64,000 nt of DNA, taken from NCBI RefSeq assembly GCF_002901445.1, contig NZ_PPPD01000002.1, positions 62,001 through 126,000 of the forward strand. Direction: 5' to 3'. The notes under the pieces were generated by a model. It saw only the letters and a list, made by a program, of their open reading frames with translations. It was not told where the DNA came from and did no database searches. This DNA is from Deinococcus koreensis (GTDB lineage: Bacteria > Deinococcota > Deinococci > Deinococcales > Deinococcaceae). Position 1 is the first letter of the stretch. The number at the start of each line of letters is the position of its first letter. Both the position numbers and the translations under genes were made by a program. Positions 42,378-51,311 of this stretch are shown here, piece after piece.

Positions 42378-43685
42378 ATGTCAACTCGGTTTTTATTGTT
42401 TTTGATCGCTCAGGCGGTCAGCCAGTTTGGAACGGCGGTCAGCACCGTCGGGCTGACAACCCTCTGGGCGTCTCGCGGCGCACCAGCCACGCAGTTGGCA
42501 CTCATTTTGGCTCTGCCAGCGATTCCGTCGCTGCTGCTGGCGCCATTCGTCGGCGCGACGGTGGAACGGGTAGCGTTGCGTCCCTTCCTGATTGGCGCCA
42601 ATATCTTTCTAGGTGCCGTCGCATGCGCTGTCGCGTGGGCGGTGGCGCCCTCGGGCGGGCAGGCTGAGCCAACCCTGTTGGTCGCCATGTTCACCCTGAA
42701 AGAGGTGGGCAACCGCGCCTTTGCGGCAGGCTACGCGCGGGCGTTCGGTGCTCTGGCACCCGCCACGACAGGCCGACCGGTGATGGTGGCCGATTTTACC
42801 AGCCAGAGCGGAGCGGCGCTGGGGGCGGCTGTCGGCGGTCTGATTGCCAGCAAGGGCGGCGGCGAGGTCTTCGTGATCGACGCAGCCACCTTTGTGGTGG
42901 CTGGTCTGATTACCCTCTGGCTGCCGCTGCTAGGCGGCGCACCTGCTCGACGGGGTGGAAACCAGGTGGTACGCGACGTCAAGGTCGCGGTCGACCATGT
43001 GAGCAACAATGCTCAGATCGCCCGCCTGTTCGGCGCCTACTGCTCCATGTCGCTCACCTGGGCGGCGTGGGACATCGTTGGCGGTTACCTCTTTGTCGCC
43101 GCTGGTTCAGCGGAGGCGTCAGGGGTAGCCAACTCCGGTGCCCAGATAGGGAAAATGTCCATTGGCCTCTGGCTTTTCAGTCAGGGGTTGGGACACAGCG
43201 TCAACAAGGCCCAGATATCAGCGTTGGTGCTGGCTGGAACGGGCTTGGTCGCCGGTGGTTTGGGCATGTTCGGGCCGAGTCCATATGTCATCGTCCTGCT
43301 GGTTATCCTCCGGAGTCTGTTCGGGATGACCGGCTACCTGGGTGGCAATGGCTCGTACACCATGATGGTGCTTGACGCGCCCTCCGAGTTGCGGGCCCGT
43401 ATGGCCGTGCTGGTGGGCGCCGTAGGAACTGGACTGGTTGCAGGCGGTGCCAAGGTCGGTGTCGGTATATTGAACGACGCCGTTGGGCCCACCCTGGCCT
43501 TCATCCTGCCCAGCATGGTCGGCATGACGCTCGGTCTTCTGCTGTGCCGTGCCGAGTTCCGGGCACAGCAGTACCACCATCTCCAGGCCTATATGGTCTG
43601 CCGCGTCTACTGGGCGCGGCGGGCCGGGGGCCTCGGAATAGCGGCTGCTCAGGGCGAATTCCTCGTCGGCATCAGCCGCATTTGA
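42378..43685 (+). CDS. MFS transporter, first of a tandem pair
   Basis: 435 residues with about 12 membrane helices; the first begins at residue 4, so there is almost no cytoplasmic lead (FLLFLIAQAVSQFGTAVSTVGL). The sequence VERVALRPFLIG after helix 2 corresponds to the MFS loop motif. A soluble tail of about 45 residues (from about 390) contains EFRAQQYHHLQAY. It is most like the drug/siderophore exporter branch. The next gene encodes a clear paralogue with the same tail. An intrinsic terminator follows at 43691-43729. No substrate can be assigned. Confidence 0.82.
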   Translation: MSTRFLLFLIAQAVSQFGTAVSTVGLTTLWASRGAPATQLALILALPAIPSLLLAPFVGATVERVALRPFLIGANIFLGAVACAVAWAVAPSGGQAEPTLLVAMFTLKEVGNRAFAAGYARAFGALAPATTGRPVMVADFTSQSGAALGAAVGGLIASKGGGEVFVIDAATFVVAGLITLWLPLLGGAPARRGGNQVVRDVKVAVDHVSNNAQIARLFGAYCSMSLTWAAWDIVGGYLFVAAGSAEASGVANSGAQIGKMSIGLWLFSQGLGHSVNKAQISALVLAGTGLVAGGLGMFGPSPYVIVLLVILRSLFGMTGYLGGNGSYTMMVLDAPSELRARMAVLVGAVGTGLVAGGAKVGVGILNDAVGPTLAFILPSMVGMTLGLLLCRAEFRAQQYHHLQAYMVCRVYWARRAGGLGIAAAQGEFLVGISRI

Positions 43686-43690
43686 AATGA

Positions 43691-43729
43691 GCGCCGCTCC
43701 TCCACCTGTTGAGGGGGCGGCGCTTTCTT
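43691..43729 (+). terminator. Intrinsic terminator after the first MFS gene
   Basis: GCGCCGC (43691-43697) pairs with GCGGCGC (43717-43723) with further pairing of CC/GG inside, followed by TTTCTT. It lies six bases after the stop codon and suggests that the second MFS gene has its own promoter. Confidence 0.7.
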
Positions 43730-43826
43730 GTGTTCAGGATGGTCAGCGTGAAGATTTGCCGTGTCTGTCTGTAAGCGCTGTCTAGACTGAGACGTTCTTT
43801 CTTCGGAGTCACAGGCTCCGTGAAGC

Positions 43827-45161
43827 ATGACAGTTCAATTCTTATGGTTCTTGCTCGCTCAGGCAGTGAGCGAGTTCGGAAGCGCTGCCAGCGCCGCCGG
43901 GCTCGCCACGCTCTGGGCGGCGCAGGGAGCGCCGGCGACCGAGCTGGCGCTGGTGCTGGCTATTCCAGCCCTGCCAGCCCTGGTGCTGGCCCCTGTTCTA
44001 GGCTCCTTGATGGAGGGAGCCCGCCTGAAACGGGCGCTTCTATTCATCAACGTCCTTCTGGGCCTGACCAGCCTGGGAGCAGCAGGTGCCTTCCTGCTGC
44101 CTCAACGTGAGGCCGTCCTTGCGTTGACTGGAATTTTCGTCCTGAAAGCGCTGTGCCAGAGCGCTTTTAATGGGGCCTATAACCGGGCCTTCCGGTTGCT
44201 GGCTCCTGGCGGCGGGGTTGACGGGCGGGCGGTTTCGCTCCAGACCTTATCTAACCGGCTGGGAACAGCGGTCGGGGCGGGTCTGGGAGCGGTCATCGCT
44301 CTGAAGGCGGGGAGCGCCGTCTTCATCGTCGATGCTGCGACGTTCGGGGTTGCCACCCTGATCGTTGCGGCGCTCCCCCTGGGTTCGGGCGCACCTGCGC
44401 TCCCACCTGGTGGGCCTCGACTGGCCCCCCGCGCCGTGTTCCGTGACGTGGCGGTGGCCATCCGCTATGTCCTGGGCAGTTCCCGCCTGAGCCGGGTCTT
44501 CGCGCTGTACGCGCCGATGACCTTGGTCTGGGCGGCGTGGGACATTCTGGGCGCCTACCTCCTGAAGGAGGCGGGCGCACCAGAAGCGTTTGGTCTGGTG
44601 GTCATTGCCGCCCAGGTGGGTGAGATCGCAGTGGCCACCGGGCTGGCTGCGATCAACGCCCGCTTCACAGTCGCCCTGGTGCTGGCAGCAACCCTGCTGC
44701 TGGCGCTGGGAACCGGGCTGTCTGGAGCGGTGGTGATGAGCCTGAGCCATCAGTTCCTCGGCGTGGCTGGCACCCTCGCCTTGGTCGTCGCATTCCGGTT
44801 GGTCACCGGGGCTGCGGCAAACGTCTCTGGAGGAGGGGTCTACGCCCTCCTGGTCTATGCGGCACCCACCGCATTGACTTCGCGCCTCACGGCGCTCGTG
44901 GAAAGCCTCGGTATCGGGGCGATGTATGCGCTGGCGAAACTTGGGGTTGGCACCCTGGGCGACGCCGTTGGCTCCAGCACCACCTTCATGGTGGCCGGGA
45001 CTCTGGCGACCGCTCTGGGCCTCGGCCTGAGCGTCTTGGAGTTCCGGGCGCGGCAGTGGGAAATCGCTGTCCTGCGCCTGCATGCAGAGGTTTACCTGAG
45101 CCTCCGCATGGGCGGACTTGAGGGAGCGGCCTTCCGCTACTTATTGGCGCAAACAACCTAA
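43827..45161 (+). CDS. MFS transporter, second of a tandem pair
   Basis: 444 residues, 12 predicted helices, again starting almost at once (FLWFLLAQAVSEFGSAASAAGL). It aligns along its length with the first MFS protein: ATLWAAQGAPATELALVLAIPALPALVLAP matches the same region there, and both share a TWAAWDI/VWAAWDI motif in helix 7 and the EFRA(Q/R)QW/Y tail. This is a tandem duplication that has diverged. The GH13 gene starts 50 bases downstream, so the two may be co-transcribed. A sugar or antibiotic-type substrate is possible but not shown. Confidence 0.82.
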   Translation: MTVQFLWFLLAQAVSEFGSAASAAGLATLWAAQGAPATELALVLAIPALPALVLAPVLGSLMEGARLKRALLFINVLLGLTSLGAAGAFLLPQREAVLALTGIFVLKALCQSAFNGAYNRAFRLLAPGGGVDGRAVSLQTLSNRLGTAVGAGLGAVIALKAGSAVFIVDAATFGVATLIVAALPLGSGAPALPPGGPRLAPRAVFRDVAVAIRYVLGSSRLSRVFALYAPMTLVWAAWDILGAYLLKEAGAPEAFGLVVIAAQVGEIAVATGLAAINARFTVALVLAATLLLALGTGLSGAVVMSLSHQFLGVAGTLALVVAFRLVTGAAANVSGGGVYALLVYAAPTALTSRLTALVESLGIGAMYALAKLGVGTLGDAVGSSTTFMVAGTLATALGLGLSVLEFRARQWEIAVLRLHAEVYLSLRMGGLEGAAFRYLLAQTT

Positions 45162-45211
45162 TGACCTTATCTCTGGGCGTCGGCTAAGAACTGGCGTCCA
45201 GCGTTGACTGC

Positions 45212-46543
45212 ATGAAATTTAAAGAGATAGTCATTTACTCCGGCCCAACCGACCGGATAAATGCGCCCCCAACGGGGCAAAACCTTGCCAATCCTTTGGC
45301 CTTCCAGGGGGGGAGCTACAACACTTTGCTCGAAGTGTTGAGTTCCATTCGGGCGTTAGGAGCGTGCTCCGTGCACGTCTCCTGTCCATTCGCACCCGCC
45401 GAGCCACGGTGGGACGTCTGGACTGGGCTTCAGAACCCTGCTGCTCACGGGTTCTGGCCCAAGAACTTCCGGGAACTGAACCACCGATTCGGTTCCCAGA
45501 GCGAGCTGCGGCGCTTCATCCGCAGTTGTCAAGCCGCCGAAATGAAGGTCATCGGGGAAATGACCTTTCATTTTGGCCCTGGGGCCAGTTTTCCTGAGGG
45601 TTGGGCAACCCCTCGGGAGGACTGGTGTATGGGAGTCCTCCCGCGTCTGAACCTCCGCAATCCCGAGGTTCGGGCTTATGTCCTGCAGACCGTGGACTGG
45701 TTTGCGGACATGGGCTTCTGGGGTATCCGCCTGGATACTGCCTTTGAACTCCCCTCGGAGTTTTTAGGCGCCGTCATCGCGACGGCTCAGCGCCGGGGAT
45801 TATTTCTCATCGGGGAAGTCTTTGATGGCGACCCCACCCTGGTTCAGGGGCTACTGAAGGGGGTTCACTGGACTGACTATCCAATGAACTTTTCGATGTT
45901 TGAAGTGCTGGCAGGCAAGGGGAGCGTAGAGCAGCTCCACGCCCTGCTGGCACACCCCTACAGCCGGGAGCAGAGCCTGGCAACGTTTGTGGACAACCAC
46001 GACGTTGCCTCCTTCGTCCGCGAGTGCGTCAGGCGCTCGTCAGACCCCGGCAACGCCATCAAGTATGCGCGGGCACGCATGCTTATGGCACTTTCATTGA
46101 TCATGGTCGTACGCGGTGTCCCCACCATCTACTACCTTGACTCCTGGGCGCTGAATTTAGAGGGCATGGCAGACCCTCTCGGCAGCAACCGGCTGCCCGC
46201 CCCCTGGGGCCAGCGCCCCATCCTAGAGACAGCCATTGCCAGGCTGTCCACGTTGCGCCACACTCGGCCCGAGCTGGCGCATGGGACTTACCGGGAGTTA
46301 TGGCTTCCCGGCCCCCGCAACGTATGGGCATTCGCCAAGATTGGACTCCAGTCCACCGTTGTCCTCCTCAACAATGAGGATGAAGCGGTCGATCTGACCG
46401 ATCTAGGCGGCATCGACGCCCAAGGGCTGCTACCCGACGGCACCATTCATTGCCTGCTCCGACCAGGCAAATCCTTCGTAATCGAAGGAGGCCGCATCAG
46501 CGGCGTTTTAGCGCCCCGCTCGGTCTACCTCTTAGGTAACTAG
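45212..46543 (+). CDS. GH13 alpha-amylase-family enzyme
   Basis: 443 residues. Conserved GH13 motifs: GFWGIRLDTA (nucleophile Asp about residue 174), LFLIGEVFDG (acid/base Glu about 196), and TFVDNHDVA (Asp about 264). There is no signal peptide, so it is cytosolic. The N-terminal beta-strand FKEIVIYSG and the short domain B make it smaller than most amylases (450-600 residues). Its codon use is less G/C-biased than the T4SS genes. It follows the MFS pair and ends in a strong terminator. Linkage to transporters of unknown substrate suggests a glucosyl-transfer or glucoside-cleaving step in handling a small molecule. Confidence 0.84.
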   Translation: MKFKEIVIYSGPTDRINAPPTGQNLANPLAFQGGSYNTLLEVLSSIRALGACSVHVSCPFAPAEPRWDVWTGLQNPAAHGFWPKNFRELNHRFGSQSELRRFIRSCQAAEMKVIGEMTFHFGPGASFPEGWATPREDWCMGVLPRLNLRNPEVRAYVLQTVDWFADMGFWGIRLDTAFELPSEFLGAVIATAQRRGLFLIGEVFDGDPTLVQGLLKGVHWTDYPMNFSMFEVLAGKGSVEQLHALLAHPYSREQSLATFVDNHDVASFVRECVRRSSDPGNAIKYARARMLMALSLIMVVRGVPTIYYLDSWALNLEGMADPLGSNRLPAPWGQRPILETAIARLSTLRHTRPELAHGTYRELWLPGPRNVWAFAKIGLQSTVVLLNNEDEAVDLTDLGGIDAQGLLPDGTIHCLLRPGKSFVIEGGRISGVLAPRSVYLLGN

Positions 46544-46551
46544 CGCGGTTG

Positions 46552-46594
46552 AAGCGGTGAAGATGACTCTCAGTCATTTTCACCGCTTTCTTTT
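46552..46594 (+). terminator. Strong intrinsic terminator after GH13
   Basis: AAGCGGTGAAGATGACT (46552-46568) and AGTCATTTTCACCGCTT (46572-46588) form a near-perfect 17-bp stem (one mismatch region), followed by TCTTTT. It ends the MFS-GH13 transcript just before the LuxR-type gene. Confidence 0.85.
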
Positions 46595-46633
46595 GGTCTG
46601 GCCCGGCGGCACCCGTCCCCTACACTGAAGGCT

Positions 46634-49171
46634 GTGAGCCTTGCCGCTGCACACAACCTGCCCCCTCAGCCCACTGCGCTGCTCGGGCGCGAGGATGTCC
46701 TGCGGGAGGTGTCATCCCTGTTATGGGGCCCCACCCGCCTGCTGACCCTGCTGGGGCCGGGTGGCGTGGGCAAGACCCGGCTGGCGGTGGAACTGGCGAC
46801 CACCGTGCGGCCCGACTTCGCCGGCGGCGCCTGGTTCATCGACCTGAGCGGCGGTCTGCCTCCGGCTGCGCTGCCGGCCCACCTGGCACGGGTGCTGGGC
46901 CTGACCCTGGACGGCGCAGACCCCCTGGACAGCCTGGTGGGTCAACTCCCCGATCAGCCGCTGCTTGTGCTGCTCGACAACTTCGAGAGCGTGCCGGACG
47001 CTGCGCCGCTGCTGGGCCAGTTGCTCGGCGCCTGCCCGGCCCTGCGCGTGATCGTGACCAGCCGGGTGGCCCTGAACCTGCGCTGGGAACGGCGGCTGGA
47101 GGTGCCGCCACTGGCCCTGCCGGAGCCCGGAAGCCCGTCTCCTGCCGACGCCTCTCCGGCGGTGCAGCTCTACCTGGAGCGCGCCAGGGCGGCCGGTGGG
47201 CCAGAGGTCACTGACCTGGGCGCGGCGGCGCGCCTGTGTGCCCGGCTCGACGGGTTGCCCCTGGCCATCGAACTGGCCGCCGCCCGCGCCGCACAGTTCG
47301 GGCCTGCCGCCCTGCTGGCGCGGCTGGAGCGTCACCTGGCGCTGCCGTCCACGCCGGCCCCGGATCGTCCGGCCCGTCACCATTCGCTGAACGCGGTCAT
47401 CGGGGCCAGTTACGACATGCTCAGCGCGGCCCAGCAGGCCACATTGCGGCGTCTGGCGGTGGCGGCCGGTGGGGTCGGCGAAAACGCCGCCCGGGTCATG
47501 GCCGAGACCGACGCCCTGGGCATCGACGCCCTGGACGTCCTGCTGGCCCTGACCGACGTGAATCTGCTGTCCGCCAGACCGGGCCACGACGGTCAGCCCC
47601 GCTTCTGGATGCTCGAAACGGTTCGGGACTATGCAGGCGCCCAGGCCGACCCGGCTGAATTCCAGTTGGCCCGGCAACGCCACGCGCAGTGGTGTCTGGA
47701 ACTGGCCGAACGCCTGACTCCCGAATGGAGATCTGAGGCCCAGGCGCAGGTGCTGGCGCAGCTGAACGAGGAGCACCCCAACGTCCGCGCAGCCCTGGCC
47801 TGGACGCTCAGGGCGCAGGCGAACTTGGCCGACCGACAGGTGGGCGTGCAACTGGCGGAGGCCCTGTGGCCGTACTGGCTGGCCCACGGCCACCTCGGCG
47901 AGGGCCGCGCCTGGCTGGAAGCGGCGCTGAGCGGTGCCGGTGAGGCCGGGTTGCCGGGCCTTTATCGAGGGGCCGGCGTGCTGGCCCGGCAGCAGGGTGA
48001 TCTTGCGGGCGCCGTCCAGTGGGCCGAGCGGGCCACCCTGGCCGCGCAGCTCGCGGCGGACACCTGGCAGGAGGCGGCGGCCACCGGCGATCTGGGCGTG
48101 GCCCTGGCGCTTCAGGGTGACCTGGGCCGGGCCAGCGCCGCCCTCGACCGGCAACTCAGCCTGCAGATCACCCTGGGCGACCAGCACAGCGCCGACGCGC
48201 TGAACAACAGGGGAGCCGTGGCCCTGCGCGCCGGCGACTTCGAACGGGCCACCGACCTGCTGGGCCGGGTTCTGACCATGTGCCTGGCCTCCGGAGACGC
48301 CCGGGGTGAGGCCGACGTCCGCTCCAATCTGGGGGTGCTGGCGTGTCAGGCTGCCGACTGGCCGCTGGCGAGCGCTCACCTGAGCCGCGCCCTGGAGCTG
48401 CGGCGCCAGCTGTGCGACCGGCACGGGGAAGCGGAGACGCTGGGCAATCTCGGCACAGCCCTGCGCCTCGCTGGAGACGCGGCTGCCGCCGCAGCGCTGC
48501 ACGAGCAGGCTCTGACGCTGCGCCAGCAGGGGACGCAGCCGCAGGCCATCGCGCCCGCGCAGCTCAATCTGGGACTGACCTTCCTGGCGCTGGGCCGACT
48601 GGACGAGGCGACGCCGCTGCTGCTGGCCGCTGCAGACAGTGGCGGTGGCTCAGTCGGTGTGTCGTCCATACACCGCGCCGGAGTGCTGCAGGCGCTGGCC
48701 ACCCTGGCTGCCCGGCGTGAGCAGTGGCCCTGGGTGGCCCGTCTGCTGGGCGCCAGCAGATTGTTCCTGGACGGGGGATCACCGCTCTGGCCAGGACAGC
48801 AGGCCGAACGGGCCACGGTGGAGGCCCAGGGGCGCCAGGCCCTGGGCGGACAGAGCATGCAGGCTGAGCTGGCCCTGGGCGAGCGAACGCCGTGGGACAC
48901 CCTGATTGCGGGCGCCGCCGACATGTTCCGCAGCGTCCCAACGTCCACCGCATCCGCCCTGATCCCGACCCACCGCGACGACCTGAGCGAGCGGGAACGC
49001 GAGGTGCTGGCCCTGCTGGTGCGTGGCTGGCCCAACAAGAAGATCGCGTCCGCCATGAAGCTGGCCGACAACACGGTGAAAAACCATCTGGCCTCGGTCT
49101 ACAGCAAGCTGGGTGTGCGCGGCCGCGCCGAGGCTGTGGCGCGGGCCTTGCAGGAGAGGCTGCTGGAGTAG
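46634..49171 (+). CDS. LuxR-family regulator with NB-ARC ATPase and TPR repeats
   Basis: 845 residues. P-loop GPGGVGKTRL at 41-50, then a Walker B-like LLVLLDNFE (about 111-119) and VIVTSRVAL sensor region of STAND ATPases. A TPR array (about 400-680) follows, and a LuxR-type helix-turn-helix at the end (about 782-845: LSEREREVLALLVRGWPNKKIA, NTVKNHLASVYSKL). Such LAL/MalT-like proteins are switched by a ligand and ATP. The GTG start at 46634 lies seven bases after TACACT (46621-46626), so the mRNA is probably leaderless, a common Deinococcus pattern. It follows the GH13 terminator and may control that gene set; this is inference. Confidence 0.87.
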   Translation: MSLAAAHNLPPQPTALLGREDVLREVSSLLWGPTRLLTLLGPGGVGKTRLAVELATTVRPDFAGGAWFIDLSGGLPPAALPAHLARVLGLTLDGADPLDSLVGQLPDQPLLVLLDNFESVPDAAPLLGQLLGACPALRVIVTSRVALNLRWERRLEVPPLALPEPGSPSPADASPAVQLYLERARAAGGPEVTDLGAAARLCARLDGLPLAIELAAARAAQFGPAALLARLERHLALPSTPAPDRPARHHSLNAVIGASYDMLSAAQQATLRRLAVAAGGVGENAARVMAETDALGIDALDVLLALTDVNLLSARPGHDGQPRFWMLETVRDYAGAQADPAEFQLARQRHAQWCLELAERLTPEWRSEAQAQVLAQLNEEHPNVRAALAWTLRAQANLADRQVGVQLAEALWPYWLAHGHLGEGRAWLEAALSGAGEAGLPGLYRGAGVLARQQGDLAGAVQWAERATLAAQLAADTWQEAAATGDLGVALALQGDLGRASAALDRQLSLQITLGDQHSADALNNRGAVALRAGDFERATDLLGRVLTMCLASGDARGEADVRSNLGVLACQAADWPLASAHLSRALELRRQLCDRHGEAETLGNLGTALRLAGDAAAAAALHEQALTLRQQGTQPQAIAPAQLNLGLTFLALGRLDEATPLLLAAADSGGGSVGVSSIHRAGVLQALATLAARREQWPWVARLLGASRLFLDGGSPLWPGQQAERATVEAQGRQALGGQSMQAELALGERTPWDTLIAGAADMFRSVPTSTASALIPTHRDDLSEREREVLALLVRGWPNKKIASAMKLADNTVKNHLASVYSKLGVRGRAEAVARALQERLLE

Positions 49172-49174
49172 AGG

Positions 49175-49196
49175 CTACCCAACTGGATTTGGGTAG
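49175..49196 (+). terminator. Terminator candidate after the LuxR gene
   Basis: CTACCCAA (49175-49182) and TTGGGTAG (49189-49196) pair perfectly, three bases after the stop, followed by GTGGGATTTT. Confidence 0.55.
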
Positions 49197-49283
49197 GTGG
49201 GATTTTGGCGTGATGCGGTGCAGAACAGTCGAAAATAGAGAAGTCGAAGCTTTGGTTTCGACCTGTTGTTTATCGAATACATT

Positions 49284-49661
49284 ATGTTATCAGAGATTAA
49301 GGGCCGGATTCGCAGCGCGTCCTTGGGCGATGCGCTTGAGACTCTTCGGTCGATTGAAGTTTTTCAGATAGAGGTAAAACGAGTTTACGACGTTGTGTTT
49401 ATACACTGTGCGTCTAATCTGACCCTCTCCTCCTTAAACGACCTGTCGACATCGGCGATAATGCTTGAGGTTGAGATTAGTGAAGTTCGCAAATTCTTTC
49501 CTAATTTCACTGAGGCCGATGTGGCTGCCCGGTTCAGCTGGATTTCACAGGATCTTCGGCGGATTGAAGCAGCATTAGAGCTGCTCATTCACCAACTTTG
49601 GTTGTCTGAGATTGACGAAGCATCACTACTGAAGGCGGATATCGAGCGCCTGCTCGAATAG
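49284..49661 (+). CDS. Small hypothetical protein with low GC content
   Basis: 125 residues from ATG 49284 (an in-frame TTG at 49266 would add six). The composition is clearly less GC-rich than all neighbours and the codon use differs, which suggests recent transfer. The sequence is mostly helical (SLNDLSTSAIMLEVEISEVRK, then RRIEAALELLIHQL) without cysteines, signal or membrane segment. No family recognised. No good ribosome site is visible. A strong bidirectional terminator follows directly. Confidence 0.5.
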   Translation: MLSEIKGRIRSASLGDALETLRSIEVFQIEVKRVYDVVFIHCASNLTLSSLNDLSTSAIMLEVEISEVRKFFPNFTEADVAARFSWISQDLRRIEAALELLIHQLWLSEIDEASLLKADIERLLE

Positions 49662-49673
49662 CCGCCAATTTAA

Positions 49674-49708
49674 AACCGGGGGCTCAGATTTATTCTGAGC
49701 CCCCGGTT
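49674..49708. terminator. Bidirectional intrinsic terminator
   Basis: AACCGGGGGCTCAGA (49674-49688) pairs perfectly with TCTGAGCCCCCGGTT (49694-49708) around a five-base loop. It lies between two convergent genes, with CCTTTACA on one side and AAATT on the other. Confidence 0.82.
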
Positions 49709-49719
49709 CCTTTACACGT

Positions 49720-50751
49720 TTACCAGTTGCCATATTGCGTCGCTGGCGGCTCGCCTCCACTCAGCAGGGCGTCGATTGAGGCGGCCACGCTCGGATGAAC
49801 CAGCCACCTGTTCTTGGCCCGGATCTCCACGGCCACGTCGAAGATGGGGCGGGAGCGCCGCTGGCCCGCTGCCAGATCGAGGTCGCCCAGCAGCGGGTGC
49901 AGCACCGGGTTTTCCAGTACGTCCTGAAAGACCCGGCCGTGGGCGGTGGCGATCACGTGGACGCCGCGCCGCCCGGCGGTCTGCAGCACCGCCACATCGC
50001 CGTGGTAGCCGATCTCGTCGCACACCAGCACCTCGGGGCCGTGGTTGGCGATGGCCTGCATGATCACGGCGGCCTGCCGATCGGGGCTGGCCACCTGCAT
50101 GCGCCGGGCCGACCCCAGCCCCGGGTGCACCAGCTTGCCGTCGCCGCCGATTTCGTTCGAGGTGTCGATGACGATCACGCGGGGGCCGCGCCGCTCGGCC
50201 AGGATGCGAACCATGTCGCGCAACAGGGTGGTCTTGCCCACGCCGGGCGGGCCGATCAGCATCACCCCCTGGTCGCCGTCCACGTACTGGCGCAGCGGCT
50301 CGGCCACGCCATGTACCATGCGGGCCACGCGTAGGGTCAGGCCGTCGAGGCTGTCGTAGCGGTCGCGCTTGGCGCTGATCCGGTGCAGGGTGCGCTCGAT
50401 GCCCAGGCGGTTGTCGGCGCGGAACTGCCCCGCCCGGTCGACCACATAGTCGATGTCGCGCTCCTCGACCTCCCGGTCGCTGAAGATATGCCGATCGCCC
50501 GCCCGCAGCGCCAGGGGCTTGCCCAGATCCATGGCGATCTCTTCCAGGCCGTCCTGATGCTGCTCGGCCACCATCCGGATCCAGCCGGGCAGCAGGCGCA
50601 GCAAGGGCTCAGCACCGTCGATGGCCGGGATCCCCGCGGCAGACGACCCGGAAGCGGGAAACCCGGTGGCGGTCATGGCGGGCGCTTCCCGGTGCAGGGC
50701 CGTGAGGTCGCGGGGGGGCGGGGGGGTGCCGGGCTGGATGTGGGCGGTCAT
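49720..50751 (-). CDS. SpoIIIAA/Ycf45-type AAA ATPase
   Basis: 343 residues. Walker A GPPGVGKTT at 167-175, the family marker VIVIDTSNEIGGDG (about 192-205), a HPGLGSARRMQV stretch, Walker B VLVCDEIG (241-248) and a VIATAHGR sensor. This is the Ycf45/SpoIIIAA group of secretion-type ATPases, related to VirB11 and PilT; the usual C-terminal R3H domain is absent. The start overlaps the upstream stop by four bases (ATGA). No VirB11 gene lies in the T4SS locus at 14-29 kb, so this ATPase may fill that role. That is inference from fold and location. Confidence 0.78.
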   Translation of the reverse strand: MTAHIQPGTPPPPRDLTALHREAPAMTATGFPASGSSAAGIPAIDGAEPLLRLLPGWIRMVAEQHQDGLEEIAMDLGKPLALRAGDRHIFSDREVEERDIDYVVDRAGQFRADNRLGIERTLHRISAKRDRYDSLDGLTLRVARMVHGVAEPLRQYVDGDQGVMLIGPPGVGKTTLLRDMVRILAERRGPRVIVIDTSNEIGGDGKLVHPGLGSARRMQVASPDRQAAVIMQAIANHGPEVLVCDEIGYHGDVAVLQTAGRRGVHVIATAHGRVFQDVLENPVLHPLLGDLDLAAGQRRSRPIFDVAVEIRAKNRWLVHPSVAASIDALLSGGEPPATQYGNW

Positions 50752-51149
50752 CGGATCGGCGCGGTGGGCTCAGCCGTCGGCGCGCCCTTGCCCGGTTCAC
50801 CAAGCGCGGACGACGGGCTGGTGGAGGTCTGGGCCGCCAATGGCTGAGCCGCTGAGGTCTGGGCAGCGGCGGCCAGGCCCATGCGGATCAGCCGAAGTTC
50901 ACGGGCCATCTCCTCGAAGCGGGTGTTGGCCTGACGGGACTGCTCGGTCAGTTGCCGGCCCAGCGCCAGGCCGGCGGCCGTAATCCAGAACAGCAGGGCG
51001 GGAATGTACAGCTTGAAGATCAACACGGCGAGTCCCAGCACCCCGCAGCAGACGATCAGCAGGGTCACCGCCAGCGTGCCCAGCGGGGGCAGACGGCGGG
51101 CCGGCAGGGGCAGGCGGGCGGACACGGCTTGGGGGGTCGAGTTTAACAT
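50748..51149 (-). CDS. Small two-helix membrane protein
   Basis: 133 residues from ATG 51149, with AAGGAG five bases upstream. Two adjacent membrane helices (about 25-45, LAVTLLIVCCGVLGLAVLIF, and about 48-62) are followed by a cytoplasmic helix (about 65-90, QSRQANTRFEEMARELRLIR) and a low-complexity Ala/Ser/Pro tail. The stop overlaps the start of the ATPase gene (ATGA), so the two are translated together and the protein may anchor the ATPase at the membrane. No family recognised. Confidence 0.68.
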   Translation of the reverse strand: MLNSTPQAVSARLPLPARRLPPLGTLAVTLLIVCCGVLGLAVLIFKLYIPALLFWITAAGLALGRQLTEQSRQANTRFEEMARELRLIRMGLAAAAQTSAAQPLAAQTSTSPSSALGEPGKGAPTAEPTAPIR

Positions 51150-51311
51150 GAGACTCCTTCTGGCACGAGGTCGGGCGAAATTGTTTCTGGGATCGACGGA
51201 GCGGACTGGCACAGCTGCGAAACAGAGCGGGCACCGACGACAGGGTGGTGCAGCGTGAGTGGAGAGGGATCGGCGTCTTTCCGGAATTCCGTACTGGGAG
51301 CGGCGCCATCC

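Noticed and set aside
46721..48502. 593-codon minus-strand open frame opposite the LuxR gene
   Set aside because: Antisense shadow; the plus strand has a P-loop, TPRs and a LuxR domain.
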